Shown: one piece after another, positions 1 through 10,994 of the stretch
Position numbering within the stretch: position 1 is the stretch's first letter
Layout: every line of letters begins with the position of its first letter
Assembly (NCBI GenBank): GCA_029204225.1
Contig: CM055109.1
Span: forward strand, 2,916,147-2,980,146
Source: Diphasiastrum complanatum
Taxonomy: Eukaryota; Streptophyta; Lycopodiopsida; Lycopodiales; Lycopodiaceae
DNA length: 64,000 bases
Reading direction: 5' to 3'
Notes under the pieces: model-generated
What the model was told of the DNA's origin: nothing
Database searches by the model: none
Seen by the model: only the letters and a program-made list of their open reading frames with translations
Program-made: the position numbers and the translations under genes

Positions 1-3000
1 ATGAGCCATTTTGAGACCGTTATGAAGATTATATTCAAGCCTTATTATGAGATGAGCATTTTCAAATTTATAGAAGTTTTTTAGATAGCTAGAAAACCTC
101 CACACACATTTTTACTTTTGTTTATTTTGTTTTACTTGGCCTACCCCTTGTGCATAATATGTATACTTGTTTGTAGAATACTAAGATGTAGTAAGTTGGC
201 AAAGACTCTTTATAAATTTACACTTCAAGAACCAAGACTTTAGCAAACAAATTGTGTCTTAATTTGTGGTATAACCTGAAAACAGCACATTGGTGTGCAA
301 ATTTTGTTGACATCTTCAACATGGTAAAAGAAATGGCTGGTAGTTAGGATGCTACTCAAGATGAGCTTTGCACGTGCATCCACATGTTTACATAGAGACA
401 ATGTGAAATTCCTTGTATGCTAAAAACATTTTAGAGAAATTGCTTTTTGTCAAAGTTGATTATTGAAATGAAAAGTATCCAAATAAACCTTTTCTCTTTA
501 AGAAGATATTCAAAGTAATTTTGGTAGGATCACTCTAGTTGTTTTCTTCTAATTACATCTCTTTTGACATGTAATTGAAATTTTAGCCATCAAAATCAAA
601 CTATGAGTAACATTTATTAGGTCATATTTTTGTATCTCAATTACTTGTCGTGGGCTTTCTACATGTAATTACATGTTTAGATAGAGATGATGTGACATTC
701 TTCCCACACCACAAACTGCCAAACTTGCTAGTTGCAATGCAATGTGTCATAGTCAATTCCTCTTTTTGGAGATATTCTTTAGTGCATTGCCAATGTGTAA
801 GATGCACGTTTGCCTTCAAATACTAATGGTATCAAACGTGACATGTCTAGCTAGTAGATGGGTGTATTTCATGAATTCTCATAGCAAAAACTCTACACAT
901 TGTGTTCATGATTGAACCAGTCTCCCTTTTGTAATTACTCTTCGTAATCAAGTTTGATCCATGTGTAGGTATTTTCAAGTCATATTTTTATTGATGAAAA
1001 AAGATACCTGCACCCAATATGGTAAAGTGTAAAGTGAATTATTAAAGTCCAACTTACATTCAATGAATTGTCAAAGTATCTAAAAAGTATAGCAAGACCT
1101 CCAAAAAGTAACTGTATAAAAATCAAGTTGCCACTAGGAGTTTGAGGGATCTTTTTTTTATGTCAAAAAATGCGTTTTTGTTGTCTCTATTGTGTATAAG
1201 AGCAAAAGAATATGATTTGTGATGCTGACAACATGGATATTTTGAAACATGAAAATATCATCTACATGGTCTAAAAGATGACATCATCGTTAAATAAGTT
1301 ATTCAATAATGACAAAATGGATGTATCAAAGTAGGTTTATTTGAGGTATATTGTCTCCTATGTCTACTTTTTGCTAAACATCATGAGTTGAACATCTTTG
1401 TTCTCATAGGACTAAATGCAATTGAGCATAAACAATATCATAGTATCATGTTGCAAGTTTGAAAACAACAACAACAAAAGATATTAAATCAAGAGTGGTG
1501 TGGCTAATACCTACTTAAGCTACTGACTACAATTTAAGACAATTTTGAAAATGTCTATTGAATGATGTAATGAAAGATGGGAGATGATATTAAGGCAATT
1601 TGACTCCTTACACTTAACCAAAGAGTGATGTTACCATCAACAATAATGAAAGCAATGTTCTGATGGGCCATGTCTCTCATACACCTCCATCAAATTTTTG
1701 CCTCGCTCAAACACTAAATGAAACTTAGTCTATTGTCCCTCATTTTGCATAGCTTTTTGAGTAGACTAGTTTCCTATCGGATTCATAGTTTCATGAGTTT
1801 CTTTAGCTCATTTGTAGGTCATGGATAGGTTGTTCTCCTGGTTTCACTCTTATAAATATGATTGAGAGAGTTGGAATACACAATGCTTTTTGTCATTATC
1901 AACTCATGGCATCACAAAGAATTGAACTTGAATGAGCATACACCAGCTCACCATGTTTGTAGTACACAATTAGAGCTTTGGACATAAAATAACTCTTAAG
2001 AAAAACCCACACAATGAGGTGATTGAAATCGAAACAACAAAGAATCATATTAAGGTTTGATGCCTTCTCCACCTGTCTCAATTGGATTACTTAATTTGCA
2101 ATCTAACTTTGCATGAATGTCTTCTAAGGTAACAAATACATGGTTTGAAAACTAGCTCACATTTAGACTAGAGTGAAAGTGAAAGAAACTAATTATCAAC
2201 TGCTATTTTATTTTCAGTTTCATTTTTGAATTTTTATTTTTTTTATATAAATATCTATCCCCAAAATATCATCAAGAATACGATTGTGATTGCTATTGGA
2301 AGTCACTTAATATATTTTTTGATGAAACATATTGAAACGAATTTGTTACTCGTTTACTCTAGTAGGGATGTTGAAGTAGTATTGATCTTTCATTCTTATA
2401 ATTTGTAATAATAATGTAATAAAGTACTCAATGTAGAATTCTTTTGTTAAGAATATCACATGTATTGCAATTTAAATATGATCAAAGTCTTTTTATTTCT
2501 ATATTGTTTAAAAAATGTTCTGTAGTTTTGCCATGAATATTTTTATACCTAGTAACTCTTACAAATAGCTCAAAAAAATTCTTTTAACTTTAGCAAATCT
2601 TTTTGAGTTCTAAAAACTGGAAGATAAATGTGCTCACATGTATTGTAATTCAAATATGAACAAATTCTTTTATATTTCTATATTGCCTAAAAAATGTTTT
2701 GAAGTTTTGTAGCTCAAAAAAAATCTTTCAACTTTAGGAAATCTTTTTGAGTTCCAAAAACTGGAAGATAAATGACACATTTATCTTCCAATGTTGTATA
2801 TTCAAACTCTTTTCAACTTGTTTTTTTGATGTGAACAAAGATGCCATTATATTCAAGATGCCCATAATTTCTCGAACCACTCTCTATCATTTGCTCTAAT
2901 ATTATGCATTTTTCTAGTTTTATCCATAACTTAATCACTCTAAAGCAATCACAAAGTATTCTCAACTTCTAGACAAGTAAAAACTATATTTAATAACTTA

Positions 3001-3560
3001 AACAATTTTATATTTCAAAATCATAGTTTAGACTCTCCAATCAAGTGTTTTCTAATAATAATAATAATAATAAATTTTTTTACCAACTAGAAAAGACTCA
3101 TAAAAAAATAGTAGTGTAAGAACTATTGTAGGCTGTCAGCTCCATAGGCTTTACAAACCTAGATGTAGATTTGTAGGAGTTGTTTGAGATCTACCTTCCT
3201 ATCAAACCATGGTAGGTCAATATTAGAAAAATCTCAAATGGTGTGAGGGAGAAGTGTCTTGAGATCATTCGTTGTTGACAAATCTCAATGATCCAACACA
3301 AATAGCCTCCTACCATACCTTAAGTGCATATACCAAGATGGATTTTGAAATAATTTTTGAGTGTTTCACTTTTTAGGTTTTTCAATGTTTTTACAAATCT
3401 TTCTTGATGGAGATAAGTGGATTTAAACAAAAAGAAAAAGATCATTAAAAAAATGACAGAGCAAGGTGGTGTGATGATAATCATTTAGATCAAACTAACT
3501 ATACCATTTTCATATTTTCTTTTATGGCAAATAACAGACAGACATGAGTAATCACAATTT
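1..3560. other. AT-rich intergenic DNA, no gene recognised
   Basis: About 3.5 kb of AT-rich sequence. The longest open frames are about 60 codons, have no recognisable domain and look like chance. Apart from a tandem duplication at 2457-2778 I see no LTR termini, primer-binding site or conserved coding motif. It may be old, unrecognisable transposon DNA. Confidence 0.6.
2457..2778 (+). repeat. Imperfect tandem duplication, period about 180 bp
   Basis: Two diverged copies lie head to tail at about 2457-2634 and 2636-2778. Each opens with CACATGTATTG and ends with CTGGAAGATAAATG. The first copy has about 35 extra bases near 2530-2570. No coding potential is visible. Confidence 0.75.
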
Positions 3561-3715
3561 TACTTGTTGAGACTAGAAATGATGATTAGAGACCAAAGGG
3601 TGAGTAAGAATGATTTAAGTGTGAGTAATTTTGTGAGTACTATGGCAAGTAAAGACACAAGTCATCAATTCAACTCACTGAGATATCCTCTAATAGATCT
3701 GATGATGTACTTAGT

Positions 3716-3838
3716 GACAAAATTTCCAGAATTCACACGTATGGGGAATGTCCACAAGTATGATTGATCTTGATTAAGCTTTGTGATTAGCACAGTAACC
3801 TGATTCTAGATTGTTTAGCAAGATCTAGTTTAGAAGAA
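3716..3838 (-). repeat. Terminal fragment of a Co-c-type LTR
   Basis: About 120 bp that match, with scattered differences, the plus-strand left end of the Co-c LTRs at 17669 and 21770. Shared landmarks are TTCCAGAATTCA, TTGATTAAGCTTTGTGATT and CTGATTCTAGATTGTT. It stops abruptly where Gy-A gag-like sequence begins. It is probably what remains of a copia insertion at the 5' side of Gy-A, or of a recombination there. Confidence 0.7.
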
Positions 3839-3863
3839 ATCCTATCTCCAACCATCACACTTT

Positions 3864-5357
3864 TTGTTCTCACCCAGCTACATTGCTAGAATTGCCTTCC
3901 CATTTTGGGATCCAATCTACACTAATTTCAAATGTCGACCACTGGGTCTAACTATGCATAGTGCTCCCACCTACTATATTCTCACTTCCTCCGCCGATGT
4001 TGCCACACAATTGTTGTTACAACAACCTGAAACCATGAATAAAACCCACCAGGCACAGATGGAAAAGATATCCAAAGATTTTGAACAAAAATTGAAAAAT
4101 ACCACACCACAAGGGCCTATTAACAACCAATTTTCCAAGCGTGATAATGTTCGGTGTCCCACATGTCAACAAAATCACACGGCGAACGAATGTCCACAGA
4201 ATAGACAAATAGCCCAAAGGTTTTGCATCTTTTGCAACACCAACAATCATGATACATCTACTTGTATCTACAATCCAAGAATACAAGCCATTGTACGACA
4301 ATACCAGTGGAGGATGCAACAACAGGGTCCCCAAATCACGAGTTACCAAACGCCCACATTCCAACAAGCACCCCAACAACGCTTAGCACTACCTGGACCG
4401 AATAACGCAGCACCAACCTTAGTAGTGTGACAGCCTGGGCCTCAGATGAACCGCCAAATCATCCCAGCAAACCTTGCTACCACAAGTCATGATCCTCAAC
4501 CTCAGCTAGAGTTCAGCCTTGAGAATGTCTATATGCCTGAGCATCAAGGGTTCCCCTGCTTTTACTCAAATGGAACTGAAGCTTCTATCTATCCTTTATT
4601 TACCACACAACAATGTTTCTATGGAAATAGAGCACCTATCCAATGTTATGGCTGTGGAGAGAACCATCGCATCGCCAAGTGCCCATATAAAGGCACCTAC
4701 ACACCTATCTGTAGGGAATGTGGCCATGGCCATTGCTATAAAGATTGCCCATCCCGACCAGTAGAGCCGCAAGTTGATGCACCTGTCAACCTTGCAACTA
4801 TTGTACATGATAGGAGAGTGAAATCCACAAAACTAGAAGCCCCTGTCTACGTTCAGACACGTGCCCAACACTTGAAAGAGTCCCCAGTGGTAGAGAGAAT
4901 TTTGAACGAGGAGCATAGTCAACCCCATACTATAAGCCACTACGCAAAATCCACTGGACCAGGAGAGTATCCCAACCCACAAAAAGAAAAAGATCGTTAT
5001 ATCAAGGTAAAAAAGTAGATCCAAGAGGAGCAAGCTAAGGCCCCTATTGGTGATCTCAATCGGCCAATAGAAACTATGGATTCACCTGTACACTTGAAAA
5101 AAGTTGTGAATGCTCCTACCTCAACCATGAACCAGGAAGGGCTTATCCAACCTGAGTTTGATGAAGAACCCTTCGCCTCCCTAGAACCATAAGGGAGTGG
5201 GACTGAAGCCTTACCTGCTTTATTGTCCAGTCATGTCACCCTGTCCTTAGGTGATGTTTTGAAGAGTTCCAAACCCCTACGCCAAGCCTTAACTGTCTGG
5301 TTAGGAGATAAGAATACACCTACAAGACCCTCCATGACTGGAGAGAGTGATGATGAC
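3864..5357 (+). pseudogene. Gy-A gag-like region with four zinc knuckles
   Basis: C-terminal part of a gypsy gag polyprotein, which would package the element RNA. Four knuckle-like clusters are visible, at 4155-4193 (CX2CX3HX4C), 4224-4265 (CX2CX4HX4C), 4644-4682 (CX2CX3HX4C) and 4710-4748 (CX2CX3HX4C). They are joined by Gln/Pro-rich linkers. Stops fall at 4428, 5016 and 5190, with another at 5358 just before the protease. No matrix/capsid-like region precedes it and there is no ATG start: the open frame begins at 3864 only if TTG is allowed. The region is therefore truncated at its 5' end and not translatable as a unit. One or two knuckles is usual for plant gypsy gag, so four is odd. The first two are the less certain pair. 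Confidence 0.7.
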
Positions 5358-5360
5358 TAG

Positions 5361-7730
5361 TTCGTAATGGCCATTGGTGCTACTTGGGAAAATGAGAAAA
5401 GTAATGTTACCCTACCTATTAAGCACAAGAACCTCCCTTCAGTAGCTGCTATTATTGACGATGGTTCAGGTGTAAACATCATGTCATCACACATATATCG
5501 AGAGTGGGGGCTGAGTGCCTTAAAGCCCGTAGGTTTTTCTATAAAACTTGCTGATCAGAGCTGTGTCAAACCCATGGGAATTGTTAAAAATGTACATGTG
5601 AAGGTCGTTGACCTTCGCTTTGTCATTAACTTCACAGTCTTAGATCTTCCAAAAACAACTTCATCTTACCGACTTTTGCTAGGAAGGCCCTGGCTAAAGT
5701 TAGCCAAAGTACGCCATGACTGGGGTACAGATCGTATCACATTGGAGAATCGGGATCGAGCCGTGAGAGTCGATCCGAATACCTGGACCATTAAGTCTGT
5801 GAGCCCGTTAGAAGAAATGACTTCGTCCACTACCGATCACACGATCGATCGAAATCTAAAGAAGCGCTACAAGCCATTGGGAATCCATCAAGACTCTGAT
5901 ACTGATATCATCAATTGGATTGATTCTCTAGCTACAGTCGATTGTATGAGCTCCGTAAAAGGATCCATCTCCCTACTCCGAGAAGCCAATCAAGAGTCAA
6001 AACCTTCAAACCAAAAGCTTGTCACCCTTGATGATGAGATTGAAATCGGGATAAACATGATCGAACTATCATGGCTTCCATTAGAACCACCCCTAGAACC
6101 CTATGAAGAAGAATTTCTTTCTTGGTGCTCAGTAATCACCTTGGAAGATGATGTGGGATATTCTGATGAACAAGCATTATCTTACTTTGATCCCCAATGT
6201 TATGGAGAAAGACGACTACCAGAAGACGTCCCTAAAATCCCATCCCTAGCTAAGGTCTCTAAAGAGCCTTTCCCCACAAGTGTATATCAATACCGGGTCA
6301 AGATAAGCCAATGGGACAATCCAGTAGATGAAGCCATAACCAATGTGGACACCACGTTGTGGGACCCCCTTGAGAAGACAGTTTTTCCCTCAAACCCTCT
6401 TATCTGCTCGTGCTCTATCAATACAGTGGCAGTGAAGAAACCAACTTCCAAAATACCTGCTAATTTAAAGGGAAAAGCTAAGATGGGTTGTGATCGTCCA
6501 CAACTCATGAATAACAAAATTAAACCAATAGACACTGCATCTAAGGTCTCAAAAAGAGTCTCGACAACATCCACTTTTCCATCCCAAAATCAAGAACTAA
6601 GACATGATTCAGAAACGACGGCTGAGCCTTTGCACGATGTACCAGCGTACTTTCGAGACTATACCTTAGATGATGTGATCGTTGCTATGCCCCAAGCCCA
6701 ACGGAAACCCGACTCGAATGACGCACCTGAAAATTCTTGTTCGTATGAGGGTCCTACAAAAGTCCAACCTCTAGGTCTAGCCGATCCTGGAGAAGGAGAG
6801 AAGATAGTCTATGTAGGTGAACAACTTACTACTGAAGAGCTATCCGATCTAAGAGACCTCCTACAAGAATACCGCGATTGTTTTGCATGGTCCTACAAGG
6901 ATCTGAAGGGAATACCATTTGAAGTAGTGCAGCACACCATTCCGTTAGTCGATGGTGCCGAATCGAAAGTGAGTCGACCTTATCGCTGCAACCCCCATTA
7001 CTCCGAACTGATTCAATAAGAGTTGGAAAAGTTACTAGAAGCTGGATTCATATATGAGATTGAGCATACTGACTGGGTATCCCCAATTGTGATTGTGCCT
7101 AAAAAGAATGGGAAACTACGCATTTGTGTAGACCTTAAAAAACTTAACACAGTCACAAAGAAGGACCACTTTCTCCTGCCCTTTACCGAAGGAGTGCTCG
7201 AATGAATAGCAGGAGAAGAGGCCTATAGTTTCCTCGATGGATTCAGTGGGTATAACCAAGTGCAAATAGCACCTGAAGACCAACATAAAACTGCCTTTGC
7301 AACTGCATGGGGGACTTATGCTTTTCACGTAATGCCATTTGGGTTGTGTAATGCACCAAGCACCTTCCAGAGGGTTATGCAACATGCCTTCAAGAAGTTT
7401 CTTCAGAAATTCTTAGAAGTATTCCTTGATGATTTGTGTGTACATTCAGCCCGTAGGTATCACTTAAATCGCCTGAAACAAGTTCTGCAACAATGTCGAA
7501 GATATGGCATTTCCCTTAACCTAGCCAAATGCCAAATATGGGTAACTCATGGCATTGTGCTAGGACATATCATATCGCAATACAGAATTGCCACTGATCC
7601 AGATAAGATAAAAGTAATAATTGAGATGACCCTGTCCAAAACAGTGCGTGATGTCTATACCTTTATGGGGCATGCCAACTACTATAGATGTTTCATATTA
7701 CTATTTGCATTATTGGCCTTGCCTCTCTGA
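5361..7730 (+). pseudogene. Gy-A protease and reverse transcriptase (gypsy pol, broken)
   Basis: Retropepsin-like domain near the start: the motif IIDDGSGVNIM occupies the place of the catalytic DSG/DTG loop, and LLGRPWLK matches the usual ILGRxW end of the domain. An acidic linker of about 350 residues follows. RT begins near 6830 (CFAWSYKDLKGIP) and continues through SPIVIVPKKNGKLRICVD, FLDGFSGYNQV (first catalytic Asp) and MPFGLCNAPSTFQRVM to FLDDLCVHS, which keeps the Asp pair in the YxDD position. Stops at 7017 (TAA) and 7203 (TGA) fall at conserved Gln and Arg positions and are each one C-to-T change from CAA and CGA. The frame is otherwise continuous. The protein ends after GHANYYRCF, so RNase H and integrase are missing. 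Dead as a polyprotein. Confidence 0.88.
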
Positions 7731-9030
7731 CCAAATTTTCACAAGAACCCTACAAGTTAACGCTAATAGAAACAACACAATCCGATCGTTCTTATGATAT
7801 TACTTGCAATCAGCAAATTCTTATGCATTCTAAAAACACCATTTTGTAACTTTACCCAATACAATTCCGTATCCCATGCACATATACTCTAGCATGGAAT
7901 AGTATGGATCAAAATAGAAAAGTTCACTAAAGTACCATCCTTCACAACAATGACATAACTTCTATTGATATTGAGTTGAAATTAGAGTACCTTAGTGACA
8001 AACAAGATAGTTGGGTTGTCGCAAGAACCGCTAGTCATGAATGTTTGGGAGATCAACTCGTGATCATGTTATTTCTCAGCTTCCTGGAGATGGAGTCAAA
8101 TAGAAGGATAGAGAACGATTACTCACTCTTCTATAGGGATTACTCACTGCTCATTTGCTGCCACATAAGTGGGACCTTTGCTGCAAAAATGCGATTGACT
8201 GTTTGCCACATATAATTGCCTCTGCAATCAATGACTTACAAGGAGCAGAAACGTGTGCGATTATTTGCCAACTGGAGGTGTGATTGAATGTTGTCTTTGA
8301 AATCAGCGGATGACTTGACCCAAAAGTGCAAATGAAAGTGTGATGTAGCCTCCTCAAAAGCAACGAGTAACTGACTTCACAAGGAACTTGGCTTGCAATG
8401 TTTCAAACTCAATTCTGTATTGCCTTTTACATTTATTGTTGGTATTGGGAGGTCGTCAGTCAACAGGGTAGCATTCTTCCAAACCTCTACTAAGGCAACA
8501 AGGCATGAATCCATAGGTGAAGTGGTTGTAGATGGAGTAAAATCATAGATGTAGGTCTAAAAAGAGTAGTTAGTGCAAACAGATTAGTGAGGAAGTCAGT
8601 CAAGAAGGGCTGACTAGGAGCCGCAGCTGTAGGTCCAACGCAGACAGTGGGTCCTGCAGAACCACATAGTAGGCCTGATACAGATCAACAAGAGGGAACA
8701 CAGTCCACAAGTAGGTGCTTTAGGCCACGTGGCACGTAGGCATTGGCCGCAGATAGATGGTAAATGAGTAGCAGAGTTTGAAAATCATAGGCAGGCTCCA
8801 ACGAGGGTCTGTAGAGCTGCTACAACCACAGCAAGGTCTGGTATGTCAGCAACATCACAAATGCGTGACATTTAGTTGCCATTCTGATCATCACGCTTCT
8901 GGCCTTGCTATCAACATAGGCCTGAATAGGTGTGGAAACACCTATACTGAGATTAAAAAATGGGGTTCACAATTCCAGCGTAGATTTGGTGGTCACCATA
9001 AGGTTAATCCTAGCACTTGCTTCACATTTT
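7731..9030. other. Unassigned sequence between Gy-A and Co-a
   Basis: About 1.3 kb with no recognisable domain. Open frames at 7976-8215 and 8778-9041 are short and unlike any family I know. The 8560-8800 part is richer in G+C than its surroundings. It could be decayed transposon DNA. Confidence 0.5.
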
Positions 9031-9037
9031 GGTTGGA

Positions 9038-9652
9038 CTGATATATGCTTTAGTGTGTGTAGGCTAAGTCAATATATGCAAGATCCATTGATCATACATT
9101 GAAAAAGTGCAAAAAGGATCTTGAGATACCTCTGGTGCACTCTAGATCAAGGAATTCTCTATAGAGGGGATATTATTGATTTGCATGCCTTTAGTGAATT
9201 GGATTTTGTAGGTGATAAAAGGGATAGAAATTTCACAAGTGCCTATGCAACATTCATTGGTGGAGGAATTATTTCTTGGTTGTCAAAAAAACAAGAAACT
9301 CCCTCACTTTCTTCTATTGAGGCCGAGTACAAAGCTCTCACTACCACTACAAAGGAGCTTCTTTGGATCAAAAGGCTACTAATGGAGCTGAAGGTCATGA
9401 GTGTAGATGTTCCAATAATTTATAATGACACATTTCAGCCCAACAAACCCAATCTTCCATGCAAGGTCAAAGCATATTGAGATCTCTCATCATTTTGTGA
9501 GAGAAAAGGTGCAATCCAAGGAGGCATCTTTGGAGCATGTGGCAAGTAGTGAATGTGTTGTTGATATCCTCACTAAACCACTTCAAAGAGCTGCATTTGT
9601 GAAATTAAGATCAGCTCTTGTATTGATAAGCAAGTCTATGTTATCAACAAAC
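9038..9652 (+). pseudogene. Co-a: copia RT end and RNase H fragment
   Basis: RNase H removes the RNA strand during copia reverse transcription. Similarity starts near 9038 (TDICFSV, then RLSQYMQDP) and passes ILRYLWCTLDQGILYRG, SELDFVGDKRDR, ISWLSKKQETPSLSS and EAEYKALTTTTKELLWIKR. The frame changes near 9430-9470, after which the end continues as NPIFHARSKHIEISHHFVREK and DILTKPLQRAAF to a stop at 9653-9655. A TGA replaces a conserved Trp codon near 9100. Everything upstream of the RT tail is missing. The 3' side runs directly into a purine tract and LTR, so this is a 5'-truncated copy or a recombination remnant. Confidence 0.88.
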
Positions 9653-9657
9653 TAGTT

Positions 9658-10065
9658 GTGAGGAGGAGTATTAAAATTACACAAGCTAGTTTGATTTTTC
9701 CACTTGTAATTGTGGGATGTCACACATGCCAAAAGCATAGGATACTCTTTCTAAGTCATATACCTAATCTAGCTTTGGAATGGCACCTTTGGAATGAGGC
9801 CAAATTGTGCATAGATAGGCTAGAGAGACTCTAGGAGCAAAAATAGCAATTTTTACATTGTTTTGGATATCAAGACCTCGACCCCCAATTATGGTGGATC
9901 TTATGACCTAATAAGTTGAACATTAGGGTTAGGTCCTGGAAGGATCAGAGGAATCTCTAAATGCTTAGATCCGAGGCATTCATGTATAAATATGTGATGG
10001 ATTTGCCATCCAATAATGAATAAAATTGAAATCTTCCTTATCACATTTAGGCTTAATCATCAACA
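9658..10065 (+). repeat. Co-a polypurine tract and 3' LTR
   Basis: GTGAGGAGGAG (about 9658-9668) is the polypurine tract. The LTR begins at 9669 with TATTAAAATTAC, where TG has become TA compared with the related Co-b LTR (TGTTAAAATTG). A TATA-like TATAAATATG lies near 9986. The right end, near 10060-10068, is judged from a CAACACA terminus only. Confidence 0.65.
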
Positions 10066-10369
10066 CAAGTATTCTCCACTCTTAGTTTATGAAACTAAAT
10101 CCATAAGATTTATAATAAATAAAAAAAGGGTGTTAGATCCAGACATCACAAACAAAGATCATTAAGATCTGTAGATAGAAGATTTAATACATTGTTCACC
10201 TCCCTTAGAAAAAGTTCAATCTCAAGAAGAAAAGGTCTAGAGCCATTTATGTCTAGATAAATTTAAGATAACCAAAAACTAGAGTCATTGACGCCTAGGA
10301 AAAGAAAAGACAAGAAGAAGAAAAGTAAAGAGATGTATTACCTCTACAATCTAGGCATCATTATGATTT

Positions 10370-10856
10370 GTGCTTTTCATAGAAACTAAAACCAAATCAA
10401 TCTGATGTGTCTAGCAAGAGTTATAAGCTCTTAAAGAGGTTAGGGATAGGTCCAAAATCCGAGTGACAACATTTTGATTTGATTCAATCTTGCTTTGTTC
10501 TGAATCCATTGTTTTGAGCATCCTACACAAGAAACTGAAGATCAAGACTGAGTTTGAAGTAATGAACACCTTTTGAGCCTTCTGAGAGTCAATTGTGTTT
10601 TCTTTTGAAGCATTTCACATGTGCCAAAAGTAGGATTCAAACTAGCCAAAGTGTTTCAATCCACTTTGTGTGCCTGATCTAGATAACTTGTTTTGTGGAA
10701 TATTTGAGAGTCATCTCAAATACAGTTCCAAGTGTTTCACATAGGAGGGTAGTACATCCTTGAAAATACCTATAGTGAAAGAGAGCAGCAACTTTAAGTC
10801 TAATTGGAACAAGCTCAAACATATCTCAGTCCAATAACTAAGAAGTCTTCATTAAA
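10370..10856 (+). other. Co-b 5' leader (untranslated)
   Basis: Non-coding leader between the lost 5' LTR and gag. It matches the reverse complement of the Co-c leader almost throughout, for example AATCCGAGTGACAA, TTGAGCATCCTACACAAGAA and GTGAAAGAGAGCAGCAACT. Homology fades upstream of about 10370. The 300 bases before it (10066-10369) hold nothing I recognise. Confidence 0.75.
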
Positions 10857-10994
10857 ATGGCATCTTAGGGAGGATATCTTCTAGAAGCCAGTGAAAGACT
10901 AAATACTTCTAATTACTCAATTTGGAAGTTCAGAATGGAGTCTATCTTGATACTCCAGGATGTTATGGATATTGTGCTTGGTGTTGAGGAGGAG
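10857..10994 (+). pseudogene. Co-b gag N-terminus
   Basis: Start of copia gag: ATG at 10857, a stop already at codon 4 (TAG), then YLLEASERLNTSNYSIWKF and RMESILILQDVMDIVLGVEEE. This is the characteristic N-terminus (L-x-Y-x-x-W-K-x-R-M-E) seen also in Co-c, Co-e, Co-h and Co-k. After about codon 46 the sequence becomes the antisense of RNase H, the left inversion junction. The gag continuation lies on the other strand near 13078. Confidence 0.8.

Larger units (their letters stand above)
3843..7730 (+). mobile_element. Gy-A: degenerate Ty3/gypsy gag-protease-RT fragment
   Basis: A gypsy internal region without visible LTRs. Gag zinc knuckles, a retropepsin and the front half of reverse transcriptase follow in the normal order on the plus strand. 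All are in the same reading frame, interrupted only by stop codons at 4428, 5016, 5190, 5358, 7017 and 7203. RNase H, integrase and the 3' LTR are absent: similarity ends near 7730 at the first residues of the RT connection region. The 5' side abuts a copia LTR scrap at 3716-3838. Confidence 0.85.

Noticed and set aside
3564-3767. Plus-strand 67-codon frame in line with Gy-A
   Set aside because: In frame by chance: it overlaps the copia LTR scrap and is separated from gag by stops; no gag similarity.
4017-4379. Minus-strand frame opposite Gy-A gag
   Set aside because: Antisense shadow of the zinc-knuckle region.
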